Numbered from the stretch's first letter, positions 18,309 to 27,790 are shown. The stretch: DNA of 33,524 bases from Perkinsus olseni (GCA_013115135.1 JABANP010000548.1:1-33524), one strand, 5' to 3'. Translations and numbers: made by a program. The notes: a model not told the origin generated them from the letters alone.

Positions 18309-19010
18309 TCCTTCCTTAAGGCGTACCTTAAAGGAAGGAGTCCTTAACGATCCTTCCTTAAGGGGCAACTCCTTATAACTTTTCAATTTTAAGGATCGTA
18401 AGGAATTCCTTCCTTTAAGGTACACCCCAAGGAGCATAAGGAGCGGTTTCTCACCGAAGATGAGCGGAGCGATGCGAGAATTGAGATGATCTATTCTGGG
18501 GCCTATTTCACAAGAAAGGCTCCTCACGGAGCACCTTACGGATAGGTGCAAGGAGCAAGGTGCCTTACGACGTAAGGAGACTTCTTTCACAAGAAATCGC
18601 TCCTTGCACCTAATGCACCTATCCGTAAGGTGCACCTTATGAAGGGCACCTTACGGTGTCTATCAAGCAAAATACAGCAGTGAAGACAAGCAGCTTTGAA
18701 AAAAGATTCAGTATAACTAGGAGATGTCTTGCTATCTTTGCATATCTCAAGGAAAACGGCGATTGAAAGTCAAAGAATGAGGTAAGTCCGAAATGTCCGA
18801 TAAAGTTCGTGGAGCGAGAATTGAACTTTCTCAGGGAACACCGATGCGGGTCAAGCCATGATCGGAGCGAAATTCGCTGAAATCCGGTAATCTGACGACG
18901 GATATCCCCATAAGCAACCCCCAGAGGTACCCTATGGCACCTTACGTAAGGTCCGTAAGGAGGCATGCCAAGAGGCCTTTTGTGAAATAGCCTTACGATA
19001 GGAGCGCTTC
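18309..19010. repeat. fold-back region rich in CTTACG/AAGGAG
   Basis: Dozens of variants of CCTTACG, CCTTAAGG and AAGGAGC. GCACCTTACGGATAGGTGCA (18531-18550) and its exact reverse complement (18614-18633) form a 20-bp stem. GCCTATTTCACAAGAAAGGC (18501-18520) is mirrored by GCCTTTTGTGAAATAGCC (18976-18993), giving a larger nested fold. There is no coding evidence. It abuts and probably truncates gene A. Confidence 0.7.
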
Positions 19011-19017
19011 CTTATCC

Positions 19018-19617
19018 GGACCGAGTACATCACTTGCCCGAAGACCTCGACATATGAAGCTTTCCATCTCGATTTGCAAGGCAACATGGGGATTAAACTT
19101 TTGCGCATTCCCTTTTCCTGATTGCAGTCTTGGCGGAGGAGTATCGGGGCACTACGCGAATCAAATCCTCTCTGGAAGAAGGCATATAATAAGACCGCTA
19201 AATATGAGACTTACGGGCATGAAAGACGCTATCTGCAAGATCCAGTCGGACATACTGATAGTTATGTAAGTGAAGGTGCTTCTCAACTCCCTGCAATCCC
19301 GAGGATACTGTCGAGGAAGCAATATGGGAGTCAATCACTGTTCTTTTCAGCCACCTCCTCACGCAACGCCTTCCAAGGATCCGAAAAAGTTTTGCTTGAG
19401 CGCAAAGGATTCACTAATAAAGGAATTCGGCACGTTTGTGAATATGTGCATGGAGTTTCATTATTTGCTCGAAAGGGCCCAGGAGCCTCCACCGCCTCCG
19501 GGAAGAGTCTCCTATATAGTGTTCGTTGGGCGAGAGATGGTCCGTACGTTTTTGATTCTTTTTATAAGTTCTTACCGCACCTGTTTAGTGGATTGGGCTA
19601 CTCATCCCAAGTGTTAG
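19018..19617 (+). pseudogene. unknown protein family, member A, 5'-truncated
   Basis: Two exons. 19018-19265 reads TEYITCPKTSTYEAF, then CSLGGGVSGHYA, then NPLWKKAYNKTAKYETY, and ends at a strong GTAAGT donor (19266). 19351-19617 starts after TTCTTTTCAG with PPPHATPSKDPKKFCLSAKD, then KEFGTFVNMCMEF, and stops at TAG. Both exons align with member B (23585-24550). Within exon 1, one extra base near 19095 and one missing base near 19165 relative to B put the middle ~25 codons out of frame. The 5' part present in B (signal peptide and ~90 residues) is missing; the fold-back region lies there instead. Function unknown. Confidence 0.6.
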
Positions 19618-19629
19618 AGATTTGGTGAT

Positions 19630-20533
19630 TAGCATAAAAATGTTGCTGATGTTATATGGAGTTATAAGCCATATGTGTGAGACAGTTCTTGCGGGCGGTC
19701 GAGATCAGGTATCACCAGGATCACCACCGTAGTACTGTTAAACTGAGAACACAGCACTGGCATTTTGCCGTCTAGAATCCAATCCTCCCTCTGCTGTCTT
19801 GTTGTCATCAGCGACTTGGGCTAAGTTACTTAGCTTAGCTTCAGCGTAGGCGCTTATCGAAGCAAGATGGAATGAGTAGGAAGATCTTTACAATAGCATA
19901 TTATTCATTCTGTTGGGACAATGCAACTCTGGACCTGCCCGCTATGGAGTTTACGTACAGTTCAGACGCTCGTAGAGGTTCTACGACAGGACCACAGCTG
20001 GGTTCATGCTGTGCAAAGCTTGACCGCAGGTTCCTCAACACCTGTTACATGGTTAAGCAACTAAGTCGCTGTCCGAATTTGGACCGGGGTTGTCGAGGCC
20101 AGCTAATTGCCAGAACGCAATAACCCACGAGAGGTTGGAAGGAGCGTAAGAGGGCTAAGGAACGCAGGCGAGACGGGTGCAGGAGGTCACTACAGGCGTC
20201 ACGTCACCTGTCGTGGACAGTCTCGGACGTGCGCTAAGAGCTATGGTGTGCGCCAGGCGTGCAAGTGAAGAAAAGAGATGATAACTGAACACCAGGGTCA
20301 CTGAAGCGCGAATCAGCCAAAGGTTCAAGGTCCTTGAGGTCAAATTTACCCGGCATACTTACGAGGCTGTACGTCTTGTCCGAGTTTATTCGTCGGTCAC
20401 ATGACGCGAAGTTGCACCGGGCTGGTGGCCGCGAATCCAGGACCTCAGCTCTCGCGAGGGTCTCTGCGCAGACTCTGCGCCGCGGAGAGTCAGTTATTAA
20501 CTGGCTGGCTCTTAATAAGAGGCTGGCCGTCCT
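19630..20533. other. no gene supported
   Basis: Short open frames only. A segment at 19833-19866 (CAGCGTAGG ... TTATCGAAGCAAGATGG) resembles 4887-4915. AAGAGGCTGGCC is repeated at 20518-20529 and 20534-20545, just at the start of the second duplicated block. Confidence 0.4.
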
Positions 20534-21238
20534 AAGAGGCTGGCCATTAGCCCTAGTGGAGATACTCGAAATTGTACGGGGTAAATCAGGGGTGAATAGT
20601 ATAATCTTGGCGAGGCGAAAATAACATCCGTGTGGTCGAGCGAATGAGAATAGCACTCTTCCGCAACAGTTTTCGCGTATAGTTTTCTCAGACCACTATT
20701 CTACGTGACTATATTTAGTACACGTAACAACGGTTTTGTTGGATATCCGGGTGTAGGATGCACGATGGAACTTCCAACGGTAATACTTCGAAATCCGAGA
20801 TGTTAGGTGTTCCAACTTGGAACACAATGACACACATATGATAAGAGAAAGATGTCCGCAGTTAACGATGTTGTGGAGTTACGATTAAAAGGCGAGACTG
20901 ATAAAGTCTGCGATGAACAATAAGCTATCGGTCAACAGTCTGGCGTCACAGGTGTCGAGACAACTCGCGACGCTAAAAGCTTGCGCCCGATTGGCGCTCC
21001 ACACTGCCGACCCGAGTGTGCATACTGATGGCGTCAAGCATCCAGGATGAGATAAAAGTCTGTGTCTCAGCGAGTTTATAGTCCCAAGGCGGTTGTTCCG
21101 GCATACTTAGACACTTGCCGATGTGCTCAGTCGGCGACACTCTGTAACACTGACATGCAGTGCAATCTGGCATCTGACATTTAGAAATCTGAATCGGGCC
21201 TGCCTTACGAAGACAGAGATATAGATAATTGAAGTCTA

Positions 21239-22492
21239 TTAGTGGGCTCCTCTCAAAACCGGATAATCGATGACCATCTTAACGGCCTTCAGCGGGTTGA
21301 GAGCCCCAGCGTTCTTTTTCAAGGGCCTCAGAGGGCTGGCGAACCTATCGACGTTGTAGGTGATAATCCCAGCAGCGTACTTGGGCTTCACACCCATAGC
21401 AAGCAGGATCGCGAGCGCTCCAGAGACGAGGGGGCACGCATAGGACGTGCCGAAGGCGCTCATGTTGTTGCCAATGTAGACGCCCGCGCCGTAGGCAGCG
21501 ATGTCAACGTAGTCACCGTAGTTGCTGAAACTAGATACTTGCAGAGTATCTTGAATATCGAGGGCACCTACGCAGATCACGCCGGGAAGCGCGCATGGAT
21601 AGTGCGTGTCAGCTAGCCTGCCATCGTTACCAGCGGAGGCGACGATGATGATACCCTCATCACTGGCGGCTTTGAAGGGCTTGCGGAGGAGCCCGTCTGA
21701 GCTATATCCCAGTGAGATTGACACGATGTTAACTCCGATGTCGACTGCCATGTCCATAGCTTTAGCCACATGCCACGAGCTACCATAACCATTATCGTCT
21801 AGGACCTTCAGAGACACCAAACGCACATTAGAGGACATACCAACCATATCGTGGTTATTGTTCCTTCCTGGCCGCGATAAGTCTCGCAGACATCTGACCA
21901 TGCTGATCGACCGACGTAAAGTTTGAGGAGTCGTCCAGGAAGTTCCAACCACCGTAGATGCGCCCGCCACTCTTCTTATAAAAGGTACCCCGGGAATAGG
22001 CGATCTCAGGATCGCTAAAATTGAGGCCGGTGTCCACGACGGCTACAGTTATGGTCCGCCTCACGTAGCGGTCAGATAGTCTCCACACTTCCTTTCATGT
22101 TCATCCGCTTGAATGCCCTTTGCCACTTAGCTTTAGGATCGTTCACACCGAGATCCTCGTCGATGGCCTCTTGCTTGGTGGCAAAGTTAGGGGAACATTC
22201 ACACTCCAGACCAGGTAGCCCGGGAGGCTGCGTTCTTCAGGTAGGCACAGAGATCGGCAGAGCTCACCGTGTCGTCGGACGTAGAAACCACCTGCACGCC
22301 CGAGTACTTCAGAGTCTCGATTGCTGCTGTCTTGAGGAAGGCCGCCATTTTAGGGTTGGGGGCGAGACGCTGCGGGACGTCCTGGACGTGGACGAAAGCA
22401 TCGTCGAGGGTGATCGACAGAATAGTCTTGCTGTCGTAAACTTCTGCAGAGCTCGATGCGGCTATGAGCAGAACAAAGGAGAGAAGCTTCAT
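21239..22492 (-). pseudogene. secreted subtilisin-type serine protease, copy 2, three frame breaks
   Basis: Same S8 architecture as copy 1: signal peptide at ATG 22492 (MKLLSFVLLIAASSSA), propeptide, Asp in VAVVDTGLNF, His in DQHGQMSARL, oxyanion Asn in ASAGNDGRL, Ser in FGTSYACP. Compared with copy 1 it carries one extra base at each of three places, near 22222, 22094 and 21865, which split it into three frames (22199-22492, 21855-22088, 21239-21970). The propeptide also lacks four residues (EDAKF region). The stop found in copy 1 is absent here. Either a pseudogene or an assembly with small insertion errors; the three breaks are all +1 next to short homopolymers. Confidence 0.85.
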
Positions 22493-23023
22493 CGCGTGGA
22501 ATGAACAGAAAGTTGAAAAGCGCCTATCATCACAGCCAACATTAGTGCCACCCTAGTTCCCGGCGGGCAAGTCATCGGCATCACATCTCAGGAGCATCCT
22601 GATTCCGAGAAGCTTCCGAGGGACTCTGAAGGAGACGCTCGTGCGGGTTTGCCACTCCCATCATTTCTAGGGCGAGACTCTTCATATACATCAGCCCGAG
22701 TTCGATAAACTCCGTTCATCGGTGTCACGCGCGATCTCGTCTCGCGAAGCACACGCGTGCACCTCTCGTGTCACGTCCCGAAGCGTATACACTCTAACTC
22801 AGTGCAGTGTGGACTTTTCGGGACGGGGCTCAAAGGAGGGGAAAACTCATCTCGTTGAGGATATGAGACGAACGTATGTCCAACAGCATGAGGAGGAACG
22901 CAGGTGTTCGCTGGGACGAGCGTACGTGCCACCAACAAAGTCGCACAAAAACCAAGGTGGGTATACAGTAGGGATGCGGTTGTCTGACAACTGTTTTCAC
23001 CATAGTGCACGTCGGTTGATTTC
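22493..23023. promoter_or_regulatory. shared upstream region, copy 2
   Basis: Counterpart of 15829-16450. It contains the conserved 35 bases next to the protease ATG and the GCGTGCACCTC-TCGTGTCACG patch (22754-22776). It is shorter than copy 1 because the 50-bp tandem pair is absent. Confidence 0.4.
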
Positions 23024-23281
23024 ATGGATGAGCCTCAGGATCCTCAGGTGAATTTTGGAGTCTCTCCGGACTCTAGATCCGATATTATTTCGATCCTGCC
23101 CATCCCTCCCTTGTCGGGTATATTGGGATTCCATCCAGGATCACCTTCCTTGGCGCTCCATCCAGGGTTGTTATCGCCCCTCTGCCTCGATCTCATTCTC
23201 TTTCGTCGCTCCTCACTGTCAAGGGCGCCGTCGCATCAGCGAAATCGTAGTCGGAGTTTTAGTTCGCCATTCAAAGAATAA
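23024..23281 (+). CDS. small divergent hypothetical gene
   Basis: ATG 23024 begins MDEPQDPQVNFGVSPDSRSD, whose beginning is conserved in the first block (16455-16565). The open frame gives 85 residues, Ser/Pro-rich after residue 25. A GTGAATTT right after DPQ could be a splice donor, and a second frame further on (ISEIVVGVLVRHSKNNFEF, about 23240-23300) looks more protein-like, so the gene may have an intron and end near 23354. No domain recognised. Confidence 0.35.
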   Translation: MDEPQDPQVNFGVSPDSRSDIISILPIPPLSGILGFHPGSPSLALHPGLLSPLCLDLILFRRSSLSRAPSHQRNRSRSFSSPFKE

Positions 23282-23359
23282 TTTCGAATTTAACCTGGTC
23301 GTCCGGTTTGATCGCGCGATTGTTTCGAGTCACGCTAGTCTTGCTGAGTGCCTATGATG

Positions 23360-23584
23360 CATAAGAGGTTCGTATTCCGTATCACCAAGCATCTAGCTGC
23401 TGCATGTTAGCATCACTATCAGTGATGGGCCAGTGAGAACTGCAGCACACAACAAGTTGGTGAGTTTACATAACGACAGCAACATCTCCATGTCCATCAT
23501 AAAATCAATGACGGTGGGACCCATCCATCAAACAGGGGGGATAATAACTTATAAAAAGAATCAGCAGCTCACACACCACCTCTT
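23360..23584. other. no gene seen
   Basis: Gap between the small divergent gene and the 3' end of member B, with no motif I can name. Confidence 0.4.
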
Positions 23585-24550
23585 TTAACCGACTTCATCG
23601 TAACCCCTTGGCTCTGGAGGTATCTCGGCACGTCTGATCAGGTCGCGGAACTCGCTACACATTTTCGCAAATGTGCCGAATCTCTTCTTCAGCGAGTCCA
23701 TCGCGCTCGAACAAACTTCCTGCGGGTCTTCAGAGGCTTTTGCATGAGGGACTGGCTAAAAAGTGAAGAAGAAAGAGTTCCAGAAAATAGTCTTGACAAG
23801 CTGAGGTTTCGAAACTACGGGTGTTACATCCGGCCAGCTATGTCCGACAGGATCGTGCAAATATGGCCGAGGCATCATCGGTCCTTCCGGCGCACGGCGA
23901 CGCGAGAGCCTATGGTACCCTGAAAGAAGGAAACCGGCTATGGGTCAACTGAGTAGGTCTCATGCACAAATGGTTGAAACCATGTTGGTACATTTTCTCT
24001 TGGGAGCATCGTCCGACTGATCGTCATCATATATCTTGTATTTAGCAGCTTTCTTGTGTGTATCCTCCCAAAGCGGATGGCCATGCTTGTAGTATGCATA
24101 CAGTCCTCCGTTCAAACTGACATCGAGAGAAGTTCTGATGGCAAGCTTATGTTGCATTCCCACAGTGCCTTACAATTTGATACTGAATGTTTTATACTTC
24201 TTGGTCTTCGGGCAAGTGATGTATTCGGTCCACAGGTGATTGTGTCGGGCAGTATCAATCGACACCTTCAATGCTTTCCTGGCGGAAGAATGATCCTTAT
24301 TTGTGAAACGACACCACGTGGCGTTCGCCGCTGTGAGTTCAGGGAAGTCCTGAGAATGCCGAAGCATAGAAGTCTCCCGCGTAGCACCTCCATGACAGGG
24401 TCATTCAGTGCCACGCAGATGATTTAGTGCACTAGGGAAGGCTCTTCCTTCGAGTCTTACGTCAGCGGGAGCTCCGGCGCCGGCAGTAGCCGGGTTTGAC
24501 GCCATCACCATGGCAACAGCTGTTGCCACGATGATCTTTTTGGTAGACAT
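23585..24550 (-). pseudogene. predicted secreted protein of unknown family, member B
   Basis: ATG 24550 starts a classic signal peptide (MSTKKIIVATAVAMVMASN, then PATAGAGAP). The same frame runs on through ELTAANATWCRF, TEYITCPKTKKYKTF, LNGGLYAYYKHGHPLW and KKAAKYKIYDDD to about 23960, but is interrupted by TGA at 24401-24403 and TAA at 24170-24172. The TAA aligns with a CAA (Gln) codon in member A. A final exon, 23755-23585, follows a TTTTTAG acceptor and reads PVPHAKASEDPQEVC then KKRFGTFAKMCSEFRDLIRRA, ending TAA. The exon 1 donor is not resolved, and the TGA might be spliced out. It encodes ~250 residues with several conserved Cys. Function unknown; it lies ~1 kb from the protease block. 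Confidence 0.6.
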
Positions 24551-24962
24551 CGGAATGAAGCCTGGGGACTGCGCTAAGATGATGCAGGGACAGGTTGTGG
24601 TGGGTGTCAGTCCACTTAGCGATACTAGCATGACCACCGAGGTCGCTCAGGACTCTCGTCTGCCTAAGGGGTAGATACATGGAATATGCCAAGAATGGCT
24701 CGCCCCATCACTGTAAGGCATATTCTCACTGGCTGACTCATAAGAGACAGCTCCAGACCCGTGAATGGGAAGATGGCCGCTAAAAATTTTGAATCATGGG
24801 CTGGAAGACTCCCACAGCGCCGGGTCGATACCGGAAATGAAGTTGTCGCTCGGAAATCATCTGCACATTTGCTGCGCCACCTTAGGCGAGCGAGATACGA
24901 GGCCGTAACAGTTATATGCCGTATTTTGAGTGATGGGCGGGGAAGGCAGCCGTCGTGCGAGG

Positions 24963-25047
24963 CGGGCAGCTAGTGATCACAAATCGTGATTCACGAGGGG
25001 GCTCCCATCGTGTCACGATCACGATGATCGTGATCACTAGCTGCCCG
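24963..25047. repeat. 85-nt hairpin with 18-bp arms
   Basis: CGGGCAGCTAGTGATCAC (24963-24980) and its exact reverse complement (25030-25047). The 49-nt interior also has partial pairing (ATCGTGAT with ATCACGAT-type segments), so the whole could fold into one long stem. Confidence 0.8.
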
Positions 25048-25149
25048 TCATGGAACTGTGATCTCTTCGATGACCCAGTGAAGGCTGATCATAACTGGTG
25101 TGAAGCTCACACTGTGAGCAGCTAAGCTCATTTTCTCAATCTGCTGAGC

Positions 25150-25168
25150 GGATTCAGCTGCTGAATCC
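25150..25168. repeat. 19-nt palindrome
   Basis: GGATTCAGC-T-GCTGAATCC, a perfect inverted repeat around one base. Confidence 0.75.
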
Positions 25169-25498
25169 AGCGGGCTCCTATCTTGGCGCAGCATCATATT
25201 GCCTATGCCGCAAACTAGTGACGCTCGGCGTCGCTATTGTTTAGTGGCCAGGACGTCACGTTGTGGCAGTGCCAACTCCAATTTAGATCTGGGCAGTGCA
25301 CTGTACTTTAAGCACACGCAGATGTTGACATGACGATCATGAACACAGAAGTCGCCAGCTTAGGATTGATCGATACACGACGCGCTGTACCGAAATTCTC
25401 ACCCTCCACGCAATGGAGCGGTAGCCGTTAGCAACTTGCTACTAGCAAGAAGGCAAGACTCCCACTTGCAGCAAGCCGCATCTGTAACAGAATAATGT

Positions 25499-25570
25499 GG
25501 CTGTGTGGTCTAGTGGTATGATTCGTGCTTCAGGTGCTCGACATCCCGAATTCGATCCTCGGCTCAGCCC
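25499..25570 (+). tRNA. tRNA-Pro-type gene with CAG anticodon
   Basis: A 72-nt cloverleaf. The D-arm stretch TGGTCTAGTGGTATGATTC matches eukaryotic tRNA-Pro closely. Acceptor GGCTGTG/CTCAGCC has one T-T mismatch, anticodon stem CGTGC/GCTCG one T-T mismatch, T-stem CCGAA/CTCGG one A-C mismatch. The loop is TTCAGGT, so the anticodon reads CAG (a Leu codon reader) where Pro tRNAs have NGG. There is no long variable arm, so it is not a normal tRNA-Leu. Either a decaying tRNA-Pro or an altered tRNA. Internal A and B boxes look usable. Confidence 0.6.
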
Positions 25571-25668
25571 TATCCCACTGCGAGTTTCATCTTGCACCAA
25601 GACTCAGCAACAATTCATGACCATGAGCGTCTCGACTATTGCGGAACTAAAGCAGTATCAACCAGGCT

Positions 25669-25741
25669 CAACCTCGCTGGGACTCGAAGCCACAATCATT
25701 GGTTCCGAAGGTCTTCGCCTTATCCATTAGGCCACGAGATC
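25669..25741 (-). pseudogene. tRNA-Arg(TCG)-like, anticodon stem broken
   Basis: Minus strand: acceptor GATCTCG pairs with CGAGGTT (wobbles allowed), D-arm GGCCTAATGGATAAGGC matches eukaryotic tRNA-Arg, loop CTTCGGA gives anticodon TCG. The anticodon stem AAGAC/ACCAA pairs at only one position, and the T-stem GTGGC/CCCAG is weak. Probably a pseudogene, tail-to-tail with the Pro-type tRNA 98 bp away. Confidence 0.6.
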
Positions 25742-25748
25742 ACAACAC

Positions 25749-25783
25749 CTAACGCGTGCGTATACAGTATACGCAAGCGTTAG
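25749..25783. repeat. 35-nt hairpin next to the tRNA-Arg-like gene
   Basis: CTAACGC-g-TGCGTATA and TATACGCA-a-GCGTTAG pair over 15 positions around a CAG centre. It starts 8 bp upstream of the tRNA-like 5' end. A related TATACGGTATA follows at 25796-25806. Confidence 0.75.
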
Positions 25784-25806
25784 GCGTATCATAGTATACG
25801 GTATAC

Positions 25807-26417
25807 TCAATAGTCGCTTGGTTCGATTTAGAGTAGGTCTTCGTTATAGTACCCTGACTCGTTGAGTCAGCAATGCGGGTCCCTAGTTGGAATGCACTCG
25901 ATGGGCTATTCAACAGCCATATCAAGAACAATTCTCTGTACTCAGCATAGTAGAAATGCGATCCACCCCGTAGCATGAAACCTCTGAGTGTGGGGAGGGG
26001 GAGTGGGGCGTGCGAGCGCCGGAACCTGAGGCAAGCGCAGTTCCGTGAGAGAGCTCTCGGAACCGCCGAAACCCAAGCGATCACGGACTTGTAGGCCCAT
26101 GAAAGCCGAGTATCTGACCAAGCACCTTGCCCTGGTAACGGTGCTAGACACGTCCAGCCCGCCCCATCCTTTGAATGGTGACGAGCTCACCCACACTCTC
26201 GGTTTTTGTAGGGTTTAGGGAGGGTGGCTTAAAACAAAAGAGAGGCCTGGCGGCGCGACCCACGCGTCTCCGCAGGGACGCAGCCGTCTTCCTCCCGAAT
26301 ATAAATGAGTCAACTCAACTCAAGTAGCCGAAGGCAGAAACCGAGTCCGATACTAGCGCTAGCTGTGCAGCTGGTGTCCCAACGCTGCACCTTTGTGTCG
26401 AATGTCCCCACACGGCC
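25807..26417. other. no gene supported
   Basis: Open frames on both strands lack recognisable content. A single GTAGGGTTTAGGGAGGG (26209-26225) resembles the telomere unit TTTAGGG but is not repeated. Confidence 0.4.
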
Positions 26418-26793
26418 GGCTTCACCGGGTGTATCTCAACTGATCCAGTATAAATTCGTCCAGTGGTCATCTCACCCAAAGGTGCAACTCGTCCATCTCT
26501 GTGCGTCCAGTATAAATTCGTCCAGTATAATTCCATCCAGCGTGACGGTTTCGACCATGTTTCATCAACCGTTTCCATGGGTTTTTTCATTTGATCCAGT
26601 ATCATTTCACCCAGGCATTACTCTTTGCGTGAACAGAACACGAACTCTTGCAATTCCTCGGAACACACATCACTTCACGATCATCATCATCGGATCAAAT
26701 CGGATAATAGCATTCAGCCATGAGGACGAAAAGTAACTTCATACAAAGCGAGGCATTGGGATCATTGTTGAAGTAAAAAAATGATGATGAGTA

Positions 26794-27309
26794 TCAAAAG
26801 TGCTCGACTGATGGAGTACTCCCGCCCGTGGGGACGGGTATAGCACAAAGATCATTCGTTTCATGAATAATAGAACGTCCTGAGCGTATACTTCCCCTAG
26901 CTCGAGTGAGAGCCTCGCTACAGGTCCTCAAATAAGTGATGTGTTGAACGTCTGGCAGTCGTTGAGGATTAGGATGCCAAGAAGTCCCACAATACTCTGG
27001 AAAATTCGCATTAAATGATCGAGCCAAAGTCTCCTCGCACTCCTTACGGCTTCTAGTAGGCTTACGATAATTATCCCCACATTGCAGGCGGTGGAAGAGC
27101 CTATCATACTCATCGTACTGGTCAGTGATGACCAATGCAATATGATAGAACCCAGGGTGACGGATTGACAGAGTGTTATTGAGAGTATGGTGATACGCCT
27201 CAGCTAAGTTAGACGTTCTCTCACTAGAGCCGGCGTGGTTCCACTTAGTACAAGGAAAAAGCGGTGGGCGCGAATCAGTACCAATGAACGTTTTCGTGAA
27301 ATACTTCAT
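26794..27309 (-). pseudogene. MULE transposase fragment (C-terminal)
   Basis: A 171-codon minus-strand frame. Near its start it has FPCTKWNHAGSS, then ERTSNLAEAYHHTLNNTL and a HPGFYHIALVITDQY stretch, the pattern (FP..WN....RTNN..E.WH..LN....HP) seen at the C-terminal end of many MULE-type transposases in protists. The upstream catalytic part is missing: the sequence before it (27320-27668) is Pro-rich and unrelated. So the fragment is not expected to be active. It lies wholly inside the fold-back element. Confidence 0.6.
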
Positions 27310-27725
27310 GCGTAGAGTACTTGTAGAGTACTTGTACTTGTAGAGTTGGCGGCACCATCGGGATGGGTGTCCGCGGAATCATGAGGCCACTCCGAGGGAA
27401 GTTGGTCTGGAGAAACATGGAACAAATTTGGCGGTTTCTGGTGGATTACCTGAGCGTGCCCTCTTGAACGGCGGCTGAGTAGACACTTGAGAGCCGTTAG
27501 TCGGTGGTGGCTGCGTAGGCTGAAGTTGGGTTGGAGGAAATAATAGTAGGATGTGGGAGAGCAGTGAAATCGTGCATGACCTTCATCTGCTTGTCCTTCC
27601 AGAAGAGGCAGCTCGCGGTGCGCATTCATCATGAGAATGGCGACAGTCAAAGGAACACTACGGTACATGAATCAAACGAAGGCACGCGGGGACCCGAAGC
27701 ACAAACCAATTCGTACAAGGTATGA
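27310..27725 (-). other. Pro-rich frame upstream of the transposase fragment
   Basis: Minus-strand reading gives a Pro/Thr/Ser/Arg-rich stretch (PTQPPPTNGSQVSTQPPFKRA) in one frame and the open frame 27306-27668 in another. Short repeats of GTACTTGTAGA occur at 27317-27342. No domain; probably leftover of the internal deletion. Confidence 0.3.
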
Positions 27726-27790
27726 ATGGTGGCGTGGTTAAGACCCACTGCTGCTGAGCGGGCAACCCAGGTTCGATTCCTGGGGGCCGT
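27726..27790 (+). other. tRNA-like relic with A and B boxes
   Basis: TGGCGTGGTTAAGA (A-box-like, with the preceding G) and CCCAGGTTCGATTCCTGGG (a perfect T-arm, 27766-27784) are spaced as in a tRNA. The region between can pair CCC/GGG but leaves an oversized loop, so no anticodon is assigned. It is inside the MULE, immediately before its GC-rich hairpins. Confidence 0.5.

Larger units (their letters stand above)
20534..23090. repeat. segmental duplication, copy 2 (protease block)
   Basis: Direct repeat of 13850-16560; see that entry for differences. It carries the second protease gene, its 3' flank, the shared upstream region and the start of the divergent gene. The divergence is moderate, so the duplication is not recent. 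Confidence 0.85.
24560..25498. other. no gene supported; hairpins
   Basis: Several strong inverted repeats (listed separately) and no open frame with recognisable content. GTGAAGCTCAC ... GTGAGC near 25100-25120 adds another small stem. Confidence 0.4.

Noticed and set aside
18042..18635. 197-codon minus-strand open frame
   Set aside because: It crosses the MITE and the fold-back repeats; long only because of repetitive sequence.
14548..24550. Stop-codon reassignment (TAA or TGA read as sense)
   Set aside because: The kinase, methyltransferase, both retroelement ORFs and family A all end at ordinary TAA/TGA/TAG; isolated stops fit pseudogenes better.
26209..26225. GTAGGGTTTAGGGAGGG as a telomere or interstitial telomere repeat
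   Set aside because: Only about one and a half TTTAGGG-like units, no array, and coding or transposon DNA on both sides.
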